Shown: positions 27,601-36,152, counted from the stretch's first letter. The stretch is DNA of 64,000 nucleotides from Ramlibacter alkalitolerans (GCF_016722765.1 NZ_JAEQND010000010.1:182001-246000); one strand, 5' to 3'. Made by a program: numbers and translations. The notes: a model not told the origin generated them from the letters alone.

Positions 27601-27773
27601 CGCTGGCCACCGGCACGGGGGCGGAGGTGCAGCGTCCGCTGGCCACCGTGGTGATCGGCGGGATCCTGTCGTCCACCGTGCTGACCCTGCTGGTGCTGCC
27701 GATCCTGTACCGGTGGGCCCACCTGCGCGACGAGGAAGCCGAGCAGGTCGAACTCGCACCGGCGAGCGCCTGA
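24609..27773 (+). CDS. czcA: heavy-metal efflux RND pump, CzcA type
   Basis: 1054 residues, inner membrane, 12 helices. The helix-4 motif DFGIIVDGAVVIVEN places D402, D408 and E415 at exactly the positions of the essential proton-relay residues of Cupriavidus CzcA, which points to Co/Zn/Cd (HME1-like) rather than Cu/Ag transport. The opening MFERIIRFCIEQRWLV is standard; the frame is open upstream to 23889, but that part overlaps czcB and is not used. ATG 24609 lies 8 bases after czcB. Last gene of czcICBA; convergent with a TonB receptor 12 bases away. Confidence 0.95.
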   Translation: MFERIIRFCIEQRWLVMLSVLAMAALGVYSYSRLPVDAVADISNVQVVINTQAAGYSPLEIEQRVTYPVETVLAGLPGLEQTRSLSRYGLSQVTAIFRDGTDIYFARQLVNQRIQEARDRLPPGVTPVMGPISTGLGEIYLWTVEAEPGARKADGTAYTPMDLREIQDWVIKPQLRNVAGVTEINSIGGFEKQYVVAPNLERLSAHGLSLADVVGALEKNNANQGAGYIERRGEQYLVRAPGQVRSIDDIREVIVGKAQGQPVRIRDIADVDLGRELRTGAATENGQEVVLGTVFMLMGENSRAVSRAVDRQMLAINKSLPAGVKAVTVYDRTVLVDKAIATVQKNLLEGAALVIAVLFLFLGNIRAAVITAMVIPLAMLFTFTGMVKGGISANLMSLGALDFGIIVDGAVVIVENCVRRLAHAQAHHGRPLNRAERLHEVFAAAREARRPLLYGQLIIMVVYVPILALTGVEGKMFHPMAYTVLLALLGAMLLSITFVPAAVALFMGGKVSEKQSRPMAWAQRHYQPLLKSTLANAPVVLTFAGVLVLFCLAVGTRLGSEFVPNLNEGDFAIQALRIPGTSLTQSVEMQKQLETRLKAKFPEIERVFARTGTAEIAADPMPPNISDGYIMLKPLDQWPAPRKTREELIEAIRDETATIPGNLYEFSQPIQLRFNELISGVRSDVAVKVFGDDEAVLGTTAGRIAEVLERVPGATEVKVEQTTGLPMLTVQIDRVKATRYGLNMSDVQDVVATAVGGREAGTVFQGDRRFGLLVRLPEAVRGDLQALGRLPVPLPRSGESGRTSYIPLAEVATLDLAPGPNQVSREDGKRRVVVSANVTGRDLGSFVADAQAAIEGWVKVPAGYWITWGGTFEQLQSATQRLQLVIPVALLLVFVLLFAVFGNLKDGLLVFTGIPFALTGGVLALWARGIPLSISAAVGFIALSGVAVLNGLVMITFVRKLREEGRPLQQAVEEGALSRLRPVLMTALVASLGFVPMALATGTGAEVQRPLATVVIGGILSSTVLTLLVLPILYRWAHLRDEEAEQVELAPASA

Positions 27774-27785
27774 GCGCGGGGCGCT

Positions 27786-30002
27786 TCAGTCCCAGACGTA
27801 GCGCAGGCCGACCACCGCCAGCCGCGGCGCGCCGGGCGCCAGGAAGCGCTCCGGCGCCGCCTCGGCCCCGGGCGCCAGCGGCGCGCCGCCCGGGAACAGG
27901 TCGAGGCTGCCGGCGGCGAAGGTGGCATAGCGGCGGTCGAACACGTTGTGCACCCGCAGGTAGGCCTGCCAGCGCTCGGTGAACTGCCAGCGCAGCCGCG
28001 CATGCAGCACCGCGTAGCCGCCCAGGCGCCCGAGCTCGGGCCGGCTGCCGCCCTCGTTGCCGGCCACGGTCTGCGACGCGGCGACCAGCCAGTCCGCCCC
28101 CACGGTGAGGCGCGGGCGCACCGTCCAGTCGGCCGAGAGCTTCAGCACCTGGCGCGGCAGGCCGGCGATGCGGTCGCCGCTGCGCACGGCGTTCGGCTGC
28201 TCCTCGGTGGAGAGCGGGCCCGAGAGCACCAGCGGTGAGCGGTAGGTGGCATCGAGGAAGGTATAGGCCGCCTGCCATTCCAGCGCGCCGTTGCGGCCCT
28301 GCGCCGACAGCTCCGCTCCCTGGCGCCGGGTGCGGTCGACGTTGGCGAAGAAGCCGGCCTGCGACAGGCCGGAGCGCAGGAACACGATGTCGTTGCGGGT
28401 GTCGGTGCGGAACAGGGCGCCGCTGAAGCTCGGCCCGCCGGCGGGCTGCACCCGCGCGCCGATCTCGTACGTGCGCGCCACCACCTGCTGCAGGAAGGGA
28501 TCGGCCTGCAGGCCGGTCGGCAGCACGCAGGGGCGCTCGGCGTCGGCGCAGCCCAGTTCCAGCGCGGTCGGCACGCGGTTGCCCTGGGAGGCGCTGGCGA
28601 ACAGCGTCGTGCGCGCATCGAGCGCGTGGGTGATGCCCAGGGCCGGATTGAGCTTGCGGTAGGTGAAAGACTCCGGCAGCAGCGGCTCGGGCTGGCCGAG
28701 CGCGTTGCGCACCCGGGTGCTGCCCCAGCGGGCCGACAGCGACAGCTGCGTTCCGGGCCGGATCTCGTAGGTGTCGCCGGCGAACAGGCCGAAGCGGCGC
28801 GTGCGCCCGCGCAGGGCCACCTCGTGTTCGGGCTCGTCGGCGGGCGACGCGATCGCGAAGCGGCGGGCGTCGAAGGTGCCCGGCTGGTCGAACTGGTCGT
28901 GCGAGATGCGCGCCACGGCGGCGTCGGCGCCCAGCACCCACTGGTGCGCGCCGCGCCGCTGCGACCATTGCACGCCCAGGCCCGCTTCGCTCTGGCGCGA
29001 ACGGGTGGTGTTGATCGCCGCCTCCAGCGCGTCGGCATCTTCCTCGTCGCTCACGTCGCCGGTGCTGCCGTGGCGCCGGCCATGGCGCCACCAGCCCTGC
29101 ACGACCAGGCGTGCGGCGCCGGGCAGTCCGCGGGTGGCCTGCAGCGACACCAGCGTGTCGTGGTTGCGGCTCGCGTCGGGCGCGGTGTAGATGGCGGAGC
29201 GATCGGCCTGGAACAGCGGCTCCGGCACCAGGCCGTTGCCGTTCAGGCGGCTGCCGGCATCGAGCAGGGTGGCGCTCCAGCCGTCCTCGCCCTGCTGCCG
29301 GCCCGCCTTCACGAACAGGTTGGCCAGCGAGCCGCGCGAGAAGTCGCGCCAGCCGCGCTCCTCGAAGGCGCTCGCGGCCACGTAGGCGTGCCAGCCGTCG
29401 GCGAACCGGCGACCATGCCCCACCCCGATGCGGTGCCGCCCTGCGCTGCCGACCGACACGTCCGCCTCGGTGCCTTCGTGCGTGAGCCCCGACTTGGTGG
29501 TCAGCACCAGGGCGCCGCCCAGCGTGTTGAGCCCGTACAGCGGATTGGAGCCGGGCACCAGCGCCAGCCCGGCGATCGCCGACTCCGGCAGCAGGTCCCA
29601 GTTCGCCACGTCGCCGAAGGGCTGGTTCAGGCGCACGCCATCCAGCCACAGCGACAGGCCCTGGGCCGTTCCCAGCAGGGGCGACAGGCGCTGGCCGCGG
29701 TAGGTGAGGTCCACCTGGTAGGGGCTGCCCTGCACCTCGTTGACGATCACGCCCGGCAGGCGCCGGTTCATGAACTCGGGCAGGTTGGGTGCGCCGGCGC
29801 GCTCGATCTCGAGGTCGCTCGCCTGCTGCGCGTTGCCGGGATAGAGCGCCCGCGGCGTCTCGAAGCCGGGCAGCGGCGTGCGCGGGATCACGCGCACCTC
29901 GGGCAGCGTGCTTTCGCGTTCGCCCTGGCCCTGCGCGACCGCGGGCCCCCCCAGCAAAGGCAGCACGCACGCGATCCACCCTGATCTCGTTGTCCGTCCC
30001 AT
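27786..30002 (-). CDS. TonB-dependent outer-membrane receptor
   Basis: 738 residues from ATG 30002 (alternative 30032). Signal peptide ends near GGPAVAQ. The plug domain is recognisable (LPEFMNRRLPGVIVNEVQGSPYQVDLTYRGQRLSPLLG, then LDGVRLNQPFGDVANWDLLP and PLYGLNTLGGALVLTTKSG). The barrel ends in LAVVGLRYVWD with a terminal aromatic-rich strand. Substrate not identifiable. Closest neighbours are the czc efflux genes, so a metal or metallophore ligand is possible. Upstream has CGTTG-N7-CAACG (about 30018-30034) but no recognised riboswitch or Fur box. Confidence 0.92.
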   Translation of the reverse strand: MGRTTRSGWIACVLPLLGGPAVAQGQGERESTLPEVRVIPRTPLPGFETPRALYPGNAQQASDLEIERAGAPNLPEFMNRRLPGVIVNEVQGSPYQVDLTYRGQRLSPLLGTAQGLSLWLDGVRLNQPFGDVANWDLLPESAIAGLALVPGSNPLYGLNTLGGALVLTTKSGLTHEGTEADVSVGSAGRHRIGVGHGRRFADGWHAYVAASAFEERGWRDFSRGSLANLFVKAGRQQGEDGWSATLLDAGSRLNGNGLVPEPLFQADRSAIYTAPDASRNHDTLVSLQATRGLPGAARLVVQGWWRHGRRHGSTGDVSDEEDADALEAAINTTRSRQSEAGLGVQWSQRRGAHQWVLGADAAVARISHDQFDQPGTFDARRFAIASPADEPEHEVALRGRTRRFGLFAGDTYEIRPGTQLSLSARWGSTRVRNALGQPEPLLPESFTYRKLNPALGITHALDARTTLFASASQGNRVPTALELGCADAERPCVLPTGLQADPFLQQVVARTYEIGARVQPAGGPSFSGALFRTDTRNDIVFLRSGLSQAGFFANVDRTRRQGAELSAQGRNGALEWQAAYTFLDATYRSPLVLSGPLSTEEQPNAVRSGDRIAGLPRQVLKLSADWTVRPRLTVGADWLVAASQTVAGNEGGSRPELGRLGGYAVLHARLRWQFTERWQAYLRVHNVFDRRYATFAAGSLDLFPGGAPLAPGAEAAPERFLAPGAPRLAVVGLRYVWD

Positions 30003-30087
30003 GGGTTGCGCCCCGGTCGTTGTAGTTGGCAACGATTCTTCCGGCGCGAGCGCGGCCGCCGAGCTAGGTCAAACCCTAGGCGCGGCC

Positions 30088-31077
30088 TCAGCGCAGCCAG
30101 CCGCGCTTACGGAAGTACCACATCGGCACCAGCGCGCTCGCGGCCATCACCACCAGCACATACGGATAGGAGGCGCGGCCCAGGAACTGCAGCTCCGGGA
30201 ACTGCAGGTTCATGCCGTACAGGCTGGCCACCAGCGTCGGCGGCAGCAGCGCCACACTGGCCACCGAGAAGATCTTGATGATCTTGTTCTGGTTGATGTT
30301 GATGAAGCCGACGGTGGCGTCCATCAGGAAGTTGATCTTGTCGAACAGGAAGGCGGTGTGGCTGTCCAGCGATTCGATGTCGCGCAGGATCTGGCGCGCT
30401 TCCTCGAACTGGCTGGCGCTGAGCATGCGGCTGCGCATCATGAAGCTGACCGCGCGCCGCGTGTCCATCACGTTGCGGCGGATGCGGCCGTTCAGGTCTT
30501 CCTGCAGGGCGATGGCTTCCAGGGCCTCGCCGGCCAGCGTGTCGGTCACTTCGCCGGCCAGCACCTGGCGGCTGACCTTCTCCAGCTCGTCGTAGATGCC
30601 TTCCAGCGTGTCGGCGGAGTATTCGGCATCGGCGTCGAACAGCTTGAGCAGCACTTCCTTGGCGTCCTCGATCAGGCCGGGGGCGCGGCGCGCCCGCAGG
30701 CGCAGCAGGCGGAACACCGGAACGTCCTCGTCGTGGATGGAGAACAGCACGCCATGGCTCTTGAGCGACTGGTTCATCAGGTTCAGGATGAACGCCACGC
30801 GCACGGTGCGGGGCTCGTCGTCGCCGGCGATCAGGAAGTCGCTGCGGATGTGGAGGTCGCCGTTGTCTTCCTCATAGAAGCGGGCCGACTCCTCGATGTC
30901 CTCGTCCATCGCGTCTTCCGGGATGGACAGGTCGTAGTACTGCTTGATCCAGCGCTTCTCCTCGGGCGTCGGCGCCTCGAGGTCGACCCAGACCGGCTGG
31001 AACCGGGAAAGCTCTTCCAGGGACTCGATCTCTTCCTGGAAGAGGCGGCCGTTGGCGAGCGTGAAGATATTGAGCAT
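30088..31077 (-). CDS. corA: magnesium/cobalt transporter CorA
   Basis: 329 residues. Large cytoplasmic funnel domain rich in acidic residues, then two C-terminal membrane helices. The selectivity motif Y287-G-M-N290 and the loop FPELQF follow, and the tail MWYFRKRGWLR is the basic C-terminus of CorA. The pentamer carries Mg2+ (also Co2+, Ni2+) into the cell. It lies between metal efflux genes and small unknown genes. The 362 bases upstream hold no other gene on this strand. Confidence 0.95.
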   Translation of the reverse strand: MLNIFTLANGRLFQEEIESLEELSRFQPVWVDLEAPTPEEKRWIKQYYDLSIPEDAMDEDIEESARFYEEDNGDLHIRSDFLIAGDDEPRTVRVAFILNLMNQSLKSHGVLFSIHDEDVPVFRLLRLRARRAPGLIEDAKEVLLKLFDADAEYSADTLEGIYDELEKVSRQVLAGEVTDTLAGEALEAIALQEDLNGRIRRNVMDTRRAVSFMMRSRMLSASQFEEARQILRDIESLDSHTAFLFDKINFLMDATVGFININQNKIIKIFSVASVALLPPTLVASLYGMNLQFPELQFLGRASYPYVLVVMAASALVPMWYFRKRGWLR

Positions 31078-31440
31078 CGGGCTACGGATCCAATGGGTCG
31101 AATCGGGCTGAGGCGAGGGGGTCAGCTTCCGGGCGACCGGAACCGCCGCCAGTCACCCCAGAAGCCGCCGACCAGGGCTGGTTTCCAAGGGAACGCTCTC
31201 CAGGAAAAAGGATGGGCGATTATGCCGCGCGGTGCCGCTGCCGGCGTGAACTCGGCCTTGCGGAGGAGTCGCCAGCGCTCGTTGTCCATCGGGTGCGACC
31301 CTTAATGGATGAGGCACTTTCGCAGGACAAGTCCTACACGGCTGGGCCAGAACGTCCGACACCACAGCTCAGGAGCCGGCCCTACATTGACTTCATCGCA
31401 GGGCTGCCAGGCCCCGCCCATGTACCTGCAAGGAGCCGAG
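31078..31440. other. gene-free gap between corA and the two small genes
   Basis: Holds the divergent promoters of corA and the 31441 gene. Visible elements are the palindrome AGGACAAGTCCT (about 31323-31334) and TTGACT near 31388, with no matching -10. Several overlapping reading frames here have random-like composition and no SD, and I do not call them. Confidence 0.4.
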
Positions 31441-31632
31441 ATGATCCAGCTAGCGACCGACCCGAACGCCAGCCGCTCGAATTGGCGTCCCTCCGGCGAT
31501 GCCAGGGAAAGCACCGTGGCGGCCCGCCGGCCCCGCAGCCACGCGTGGCCTTTCATCGTGCGGCACGCCGAGCGCAGCAACGCTTCGCAGGATCACAAAC
31601 GTACCCCCACCAGCACCGAGAGCGGCAGCTGA
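31441..31632 (+). CDS. small hydrophilic protein, unknown (63 aa)
   Basis: 63 residues from ATG 31441 with a strong SD (CAAGGAG, 7-8 bases upstream). Opens MIQLATDPNASRSNWRPSGD and is rich in Arg, Ser and His, with HAWPFIVRHAERSN in the middle; no signal or helix. I do not recognise it. It is followed 21 bases later by another SD-led small gene and then a strong terminator, so the pair looks like a real two-gene transcript. A frame extension upstream to 31309 exists but lacks an SD. Confidence 0.5.
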   Translation: MIQLATDPNASRSNWRPSGDARESTVAARRPRSHAWPFIVRHAERSNASQDHKRTPTSTESGS

Positions 31633-31653
31633 AGTCACGGCCAGGAGCCCGAT

Positions 31654-31827
31654 ATGTTCAAGGAAGCCAAGTCGACCAACCGCTACAACGATACCCCGCG
31701 CGACAAGCCGCAGGCGGAGCGCGTGGAGCACGCCAACCTGGATCGCCCCGGCGCCCAGGCGCACCCGAAGGCCGCCGTCGGCGGCTGGAACCGCCTCGAT
31801 GCCGCCGCCCTGTGGCGCCTGCGTTGA
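31654..31827 (+). CDS. small hydrophilic protein, unknown (57 aa)
   Basis: 57 residues: MFKEAKSTNRYNDTPRDKPQ at the start and NRLDAAALWRLR at the end, with basic and acidic residues and one short amphipathic C-terminal helix. SD CAGGAG lies 7 bases before ATG 31654. No known family recognised. It forms a unit with the 31441 gene and ends 55 bases before a Rho-independent terminator. Confidence 0.55.
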   Translation: MFKEAKSTNRYNDTPRDKPQAERVEHANLDRPGAQAHPKAAVGGWNRLDAAALWRLR

Positions 31828-31882
31828 GCACCACCTGAATTCCTGTCAAGGGGTGGGCTGAAGGCCGCCCTGCGAACTTTGC

Positions 31883-31906
31883 GCGGCCCCCTCGGGGGCC
31901 GCTTTT
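31883..31906 (+). terminator. Rho-independent terminator after the small genes
   Basis: Stem GCGGCCCC / GGGGCCGC with loop CTCG-G, followed by TTTT. It fits termination of the 31441-31827 transcript before the hpf promoter. Confidence 0.8.
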
Positions 31907-32027
31907 CATTTCCTCCCGCGGCGCGCGATTTCCCTCGTACATCGGAAGAAAACACGAGCAAGTCCGCGCACTTGCGTAGTGCATTTCAAGCGGTTTCCAT
32001 TCACGCCTCGGCCTTGAGGGAAATCAA

Positions 32028-32056
32028 TTGCCTTTTGGAAGAACGAGGGGCATAGT
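32028..32056 (+). promoter_or_regulatory. sigma70-type promoter candidate for hpf
   Basis: TTGCCT (32028-32033) and CATAGT (32051-32056) are 17 bases apart, each matching 4 of 6 consensus bases, in an AT-richer stretch. The hpf ATG lies 89 bases downstream. The rest of the 31907-32144 gap shows nothing else; no sigma54 site is seen. Confidence 0.45.
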
Positions 32057-32144
32057 GAATCGCAAGCTATTGCAGATTCGAAGCATCCTTCCGGGCGCCA
32101 AGCACCGGCGCCACCCATCCGAGCGAAGTGCAACAGGAGGCTCC

Positions 32145-32474
32145 ATGAACCTGACGATCAGCGGTCACCACCTCGAAGTAACCCCCGCCCTGCGGAACTA
32201 CGTGACCACCAAGCTCGATCGCATCACCCGTCACTTTGAGCAAGTCGTCGATATCAAGGTCCTACTGACCGTCGAGAAGCAGAAGGAGAAGGAACGAAGG
32301 CAACGCGCCGAATGCAGGATCCACGTGAAGGGCAACGACATCTTTGCCGAGAGCGCCCACCACGACCTGTACGCCGCCCTCGACGAACTGGTCGACAAGC
32401 TGGATCGGCAGGTCTGCCGCCACAAGACCCTGGTGCAGGCCCACCACCACGAAGCGGCCAAACGCGTCATGTGA
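32145..32474 (+). CDS. hpf: ribosome hibernation promoting factor, short form
   Basis: 109 residues. Opens [20 protein letters not shown] and contains [31 protein letters not shown] and [17 protein letters not shown], the HPF/YfiA S30AE domain that binds the 30S subunit and drives 100S dimers in stationary phase. SD CAGGAGG 7 bases before ATG 32145. Followed by ptsN and hprK as in most betaproteobacteria, but without rpoN in front. Confidence 0.95.
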   Translation: MNLTISGHHLEVTPALRNYVTTKLDRITRHFEQVVDIKVLLTVEKQKEKERRQRAECRIHVKGNDIFAESAHHDLYAALDELVDKLDRQVCRHKTLVQAHHHEAAKRVM

Positions 32475-32504
32475 CGCAGGGATCCCGCCGCTCATGACCA
32501 CCCC

Positions 32505-32533
32505 GACGAGGCCCGCTCCCTGCGGGCCTCGTC
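32505..32533 (+). terminator. strong hairpin after hpf
   Basis: GACGAGGCCCGC / GCGGGCCTCGTC, a 12-bp perfect stem with a 5-base loop (TCCCT). The following CGTTGG has no T-run, so it may attenuate rather than fully end transcription into ptsN. Confidence 0.6.
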
Positions 32534-32608
32534 CGTTGGGGCGATTGACGCGGCACCTTCGTTTCTAGGGCCGGTTACATCCCGCGTGCATAATCCGGTC
32601 CAGTTATC

Positions 32609-33076
32609 ATGAACCGCCTTGCGTCCATCCTGCCGCCCGCCCAGGTCCTGGTCGGCGTCGACGCCACCAGCAAGAAGCGGGCTTTCGAGGAAGCCGGGCT
32701 CCTGTTCGAAAACCTCCACGGCCTGTCGCGCGCGCTGATCACCGACAGCCTGTTCGCCCGCGAGCGTCTCGGGTCGACGGGTCTCGGCCACGGCGTGGCG
32801 ATCCCGCACGGCCGCATCAAGGGCCTGAAGGCGCCGATGGCGGCCCTGTTCCAGCTGGCGCACCCGATCGGCTTCGACGCCCCGGACGAACAGCCCGTGA
32901 ACGTCCTGATCTTCCTGCTGGTGCCCGAAGCGGCCACCCAGAAGCACCTGGAAATCCTGTCCGAGATCGCGGAGCTGTTGAGCGACGCCCCGCTGCGCGA
33001 GAAGATGAAGACCAGCATGGAGGCTTCGCAGCTCCACCAGCTCATCGCGACCTGGCAATCCGCGCAGTCGCAGTAA
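32609..33076 (+). CDS. ptsN: PTS IIA-like nitrogen regulatory protein
   Basis: 155 residues, EIIA-Ntr. The phosphorylated His is H67 in [10 protein letters not shown]. Part of the nitrogen-related phosphotransfer chain (PtsP-NPr-PtsN), which tunes K+ transport and stress responses; notably a Kup K+ transporter lies in this window, though not adjacent. Start [17 protein letters not shown] is typical. hprK begins 16 bases downstream. Confidence 0.94.
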   Translation: MNRLASILPPAQVLVGVDATSKKRAFEEAGLLFENLHGLSRALITDSLFARERLGSTGLGHGVAIPHGRIKGLKAPMAALFQLAHPIGFDAPDEQPVNVLIFLLVPEAATQKHLEILSEIAELLSDAPLREKMKTSMEASQLHQLIATWQSAQSQ

Positions 33077-33092
33077 AGAGGTTCGCCCAGGC

Positions 33093-34043
33093 TTGAAGCC
33101 GACCGTCGTCAGTGCCGACGTCCTGTTCGAGGACCATCGTGCCCACCTGAAATGGGAATGGGTGGCCGGCCTCGGTGCGTCCGAACGGCGCTTCGACGAA
33201 GTGGCCGTGCGCGCCGCCCGCTCCGGCGCCGACCTGGTCGGCTACCTGAATTACATCCATCCGTACCGGGTGCAGATCCTGGGCGCGCGCGAAGTCGCCT
33301 ACCTGACCAACGCCACGGCGGAGGACTGCGCCCGCCGCATCGCCCGCATCGTCACGCTGGAGCCGCCGGTGCTGGTGCTGACGGACAACCAGACCGCGCC
33401 CGAGGCCCTGCTGTCGATGTGCGAGCGGGCCCAGATCCCGATGTTCGCCACCCACGAGCCCTCGGCCTTCGTGATCGACGTGCTGCGGGCCTACCTGTCC
33501 AAGCACTTCGCCGAGCGCACCTCGATGCACGGCGTGTTCATGGACATCCTGGGCCTGGGCGTGCTGATCACGGGCGAGTCGGGCCTGGGCAAGAGCGAAC
33601 TGGGGCTGGAACTGATCACCCGCAGCAGCGGCCTGGTGGCCGACGACGCGGTGGACCTGTACCGGGTGAACCAGACCACCATCGAGGGCCGCTGCCCCGA
33701 GCTGCTGCAGAACCTGCTGGAGGTGCGCGGCATCGGCCTGCTGGACATCCGGGCCATCTTCGGCGAGACGGCGGTGCGGCGCAAGATGCGGCTGCGGCTG
33801 ATCGTGCACCTGGTGCGGCGCGAGACGATGGAGCGCGAGTACGAGCGCCTGCCCTACGAGCCGCTCACGCAGGACGTGCTGGGCGTGCCGGTGCGCAAGG
33901 CCGTGATCCCGGTCGTGGCCGGCCGCAACATGGCCGTGCTGGTGGAGGCGGCCGTGCGCAACACGATCCTGCAGCTGCGCGGGGTGGACACGTACCAGGA
34001 GTTCGTGGAGCGGCACCGGCGGGCGATGGAAAAGGGCGGATGA
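33093..34043 (+). CDS. hprK: HPr kinase/phosphorylase
   Basis: 316 residues from a TTG start ([23 protein letters not shown], conserved family opening). Walker [10 protein letters not shown] begins near residue 160; the HprK signature around [29 protein letters not shown] is intact. Phosphorylates a serine of HPr in response to metabolites. SD is weak (AGAGG about 14 bases upstream), so TTG is chosen on protein conservation. The TGA stop lies in the first bases of a family C repeat. Confidence 0.93.
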   Translation: MKPTVVSADVLFEDHRAHLKWEWVAGLGASERRFDEVAVRAARSGADLVGYLNYIHPYRVQILGAREVAYLTNATAEDCARRIARIVTLEPPVLVLTDNQTAPEALLSMCERAQIPMFATHEPSAFVIDVLRAYLSKHFAERTSMHGVFMDILGLGVLITGESGLGKSELGLELITRSSGLVADDAVDLYRVNQTTIEGRCPELLQNLLEVRGIGLLDIRAIFGETAVRRKMRLRLIVHLVRRETMEREYERLPYEPLTQDVLGVPVRKAVIPVVAGRNMAVLVEAAVRNTILQLRGVDTYQEFVERHRRAMEKGG

Positions 34044-34212
34044 CGCCGGCTGCGCCGGCATGACCTCGCCGCTGGCGCGGCGTCGATGACGGAATGACAG
34101 GAGAAAGAAAGGGCCCGTCCGCTCCTTTCTTCATTTTGTCATCGAGGCGAAGCCGAGGAATCATCGCAGCCGCGCAGCGGCAAGGTCATGCCCGGCAGCG
34201 CCGGGCGGTCAT
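34040..34212. repeat. family C repeats, two head-to-head copies between hprK and fur
   Basis: From the hprK side: ATGACGCCGGC-TGC-GCCGGCATGAC, then CTCGCCGCTGGCGCGGCGTCGATGAC. From the fur side (minus strand): ATGACCGCCCGGCGCTGCCGGGCATGAC, then CTTGCCGCTGCGCGGCTGCGATGA. Both genes' TGA stops are bases 2-4 of the ATGAC end. The centre has AGAAAG / CTTTCT pairing around 34104-34135, a likely shared terminator. Confidence 0.75.
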
Positions 34213-34637
34213 TTGCCCTTGTTCGGGCAATTCACCTTGGTGCAATGCGCGTACAGGCTCAAGGCGTGCTCCGCGATCTGGAAGCCCTTGGTCTTGGCGA
34301 CCGCGTGCTGGCGCTTCTCGATCTCGGCGTCGTAGAACTCCTCCACCCGGCCGCAGTCCAGGCACACCAGGTGGTCGTGGTGGGTGCCTTCGTTGAGCTC
34401 GTAGACCGCCTTGCCGCTCTCGAAGTGGCTGCGCGTCAGGATGCCGGCCTGCTCGAACTGCGTGAGCACCCGGTAGACCGTGGCCAGCCCGATGTCCGAG
34501 CGTTCCTCCAGCAGCACGCGGAAGACGTCTTCCGCCGTCATGTGCCGCTGTTCGCCCTTCTGGAACACGTCCAGGATCTTCAGCCGTGGCAGCGTGGCCT
34601 TGAGCCCGGTGCTCTTGAGTTCGTCGATGTTGGACAT
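34209..34637 (-). CDS. fur: ferric uptake regulator
   Basis: 142 residues. The winged helix starts [18 protein letters not shown], with recognition region [19 protein letters not shown]. The regulatory metal site HHDHL, the structural CxxC (CLDCG) and the end [13 protein letters not shown] are present. Iron-loaded Fur represses uptake genes. Divergent from bamE, a conserved arrangement in Burkholderiales. Confidence 0.96.
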   Translation of the reverse strand: MSNIDELKSTGLKATLPRLKILDVFQKGEQRHMTAEDVFRVLLEERSDIGLATVYRVLTQFEQAGILTRSHFESGKAVYELNEGTHHDHLVCLDCGRVEEFYDAEIEKRQHAVAKTKGFQIAEHALSLYAHCTKVNCPNKGK

Positions 34638-34648
34638 GGTGCTGCCGC

Positions 34649-34654
34649 TACAAT
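34649..34654 (+). promoter_or_regulatory. candidate -10 box (TACAAT) for bamE
   Basis: TACAAT about 40 bases before the bamE ATG, in the 56-base gap shared with fur. A well-spaced -35 would fall inside the fur start region and is not convincing. Confidence 0.4.
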
Positions 34655-34693
34655 GCCCCGATCATATCGCCTGGCCTTCCCCCCGCCTGTCTC

Positions 34694-35257
34694 ATGCTCG
34701 TCAAGACTTTGCGCCAGTCGCGAATCCCGTTCGCCACTGTGGCCCTCGCACTACTGGCCGGCTGCGGCTCCTACGACAACATCGGCCGCCGCGTCAGCAC
34801 CGCGCTGACGCCCTACCGCGCCGAGGTGGTGCAGGGCAACTTCGTCTCGCGCGAGCAGGTGCAGTCGCTGCAGCCCGGGATGAGCCGCGAGCAGGTCCGG
34901 CAGGCCCTGGGCACCCCGCTGGTGAGCAGCCTGTTCCACGCCGACCGCTGGGACTACGTCTTCACCCTGCGCCGCCAGGGAGTGGAGCCGCAGCAGCGCC
35001 ACCTGGCCGTGTTCTTCAAGGGCGATGCCATGGAGCGCGTCGAGGGCGGCGAGACCATGCCCAGCGAGGCCGAGTTCGTCTCCACTCTCGACAAGCGCAA
35101 GTCCGGCAAGGTGCCCAGGCTGGAGGCGACCGAAGAGGAGTTGCGCGCCGCCAGCGCCAGGCAGGCCCCGGCAGCGCCCGCGCCCCAGCCTGCCGCCACG
35201 CCGGCCGCCCCGGCGGCGGCCACGAACTACCCGCCGCTGGAAGCCCCTGCCCGCTGA
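34694..35257 (+). CDS. bamE: outer membrane protein assembly factor BamE
   Basis: 187 residues. Lipoprotein signal with lipobox LLAGC (Cys24). The SmpA/OmlA domain follows: [31 protein letters not shown], then DRWDYVFTL and HLAVFFKGD. The about 70-residue Ala/Pro tail is longer than in E. coli BamE (113 residues) but common in Comamonadaceae. Helps stabilise BamD-BamA. dapB starts 7 bases downstream. Confidence 0.93.
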   Translation: MLVKTLRQSRIPFATVALALLAGCGSYDNIGRRVSTALTPYRAEVVQGNFVSREQVQSLQPGMSREQVRQALGTPLVSSLFHADRWDYVFTLRRQGVEPQQRHLAVFFKGDAMERVEGGETMPSEAEFVSTLDKRKSGKVPRLEATEEELRAASARQAPAAPAPQPAATPAAPAAATNYPPLEAPAR

Positions 35258-35264
35258 GGACCGC

Positions 35265-36152
35265 ATGACCAAGGGCACGCAGGCACTGAAGAACGTGGCC
35301 GTGGCGGGCGCCGTGCAGCGGCCGCCGCAGGGCAGCACCGAACACCGCGTCGCCGTCGCCGGCGCCTCCGGCCGCATGGGCCACATGCTGATCGAGGCGA
35401 TCCGCGCCTCCGAGGACTGCCGGCTGGCCGGCGCCCTCGACGTCGCCACCAGCCCCGCCATCGGCAACGACGCCGCGGCCTTCCTGGGCCATGCGAGCGG
35501 GGTGCCGGTCACCGCCGACATCGCCAAGGGCCTGGAGCACGCCGAGGTGCTGATCGACTTCACCCGCCCGGAAGGCACGCTGGCGCACCTGCAGGTCTGC
35601 CGCGAGCGCGGTGTGAAGCTGGTGATCGGCACCACCGGCTTCAGCGAGGCGCAGAAGGCGCAGATCGCCGCGGCCGCGAAGGACATCGCGATCGTGATGG
35701 CGCCCAACATGAGCGTGGGCGTCAACGTCACGCTCAAGCTGCTCGAGCTGGCGGCCAAGGCCCTGGCCACCGGCTACGACATCGAGATCATCGAGGCCCA
35801 CCACCGCCACAAGGTGGACGCGCCCTCGGGCACGGCACTGAAGATGGGCGAAGTGATCGCCCAGGCGATCGGCCGCGACCTGAAGCAGTGCGGGGTGTTC
35901 GCGCGCGAAGGCGTGACGGGCGAGCGCGACCCGTCGACCATCGGCTTTTCCGCCATCCGCGGCGGCGACATCGTGGGCGACCACACCGTGCTGTTCGCCG
36001 GCACCGGCGAGCGCATCGAGATCACCCACAAGTCGGCCAGCCGCGCGACCTACGCACAAGGCAGCCTGCGGGCGGTGCGTTTCCTGGCGGAACAGCCCAA
36101 CGGCCTGTTCGACATGTTCGACGTGCTGGGATTGCGGGACCGGGACCAATGA
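35265..36152 (+). CDS. dapB: 4-hydroxy-tetrahydrodipicolinate reductase
   Basis: 295 residues, about 25 longer than usual because of an N-terminal segment ([20 protein letters not shown]) before the NAD(P) motif [11 protein letters not shown]. Active-site [15 protein letters not shown] and the [16 protein letters not shown] domain are intact. Makes tetrahydrodipicolinate for lysine and peptidoglycan. The stop overlaps the exbB-like ATG (ATGA). The extension may be a real local feature or a start upstream of the true one; no better start with SD is seen inside it. Confidence 0.94.
   Translation: MTKGTQALKNVAVAGAVQRPPQGSTEHRVAVAGASGRMGHMLIEAIRASEDCRLAGALDVATSPAIGNDAAAFLGHASGVPVTADIAKGLEHAEVLIDFTRPEGTLAHLQVCRERGVKLVIGTTGFSEAQKAQIAAAAKDIAIVMAPNMSVGVNVTLKLLELAAKALATGYDIEIIEAHHRHKVDAPSGTALKMGEVIAQAIGRDLKQCGVFAREGVTGERDPSTIGFSAIRGGDIVGDHTVLFAGTGERIEITHKSASRATYAQGSLRAVRFLAEQPNGLFDMFDVLGLRDRDQ

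Noticed and set aside
30003..30087. Cobalamin riboswitch or Fur box before the TonB-dependent receptor
   Set aside because: The gap is too short for a B12 riboswitch and lacks its box; no GATAATGATAATCATTATC-like site. Only a small CGTTG/CAACG dyad is present.
31212..31838. Overlapping frames of 90-208 codons around 31.2-31.9 kb
   Set aside because: No SD, biased random composition, and they overlap the two small SD-led genes in other frames.
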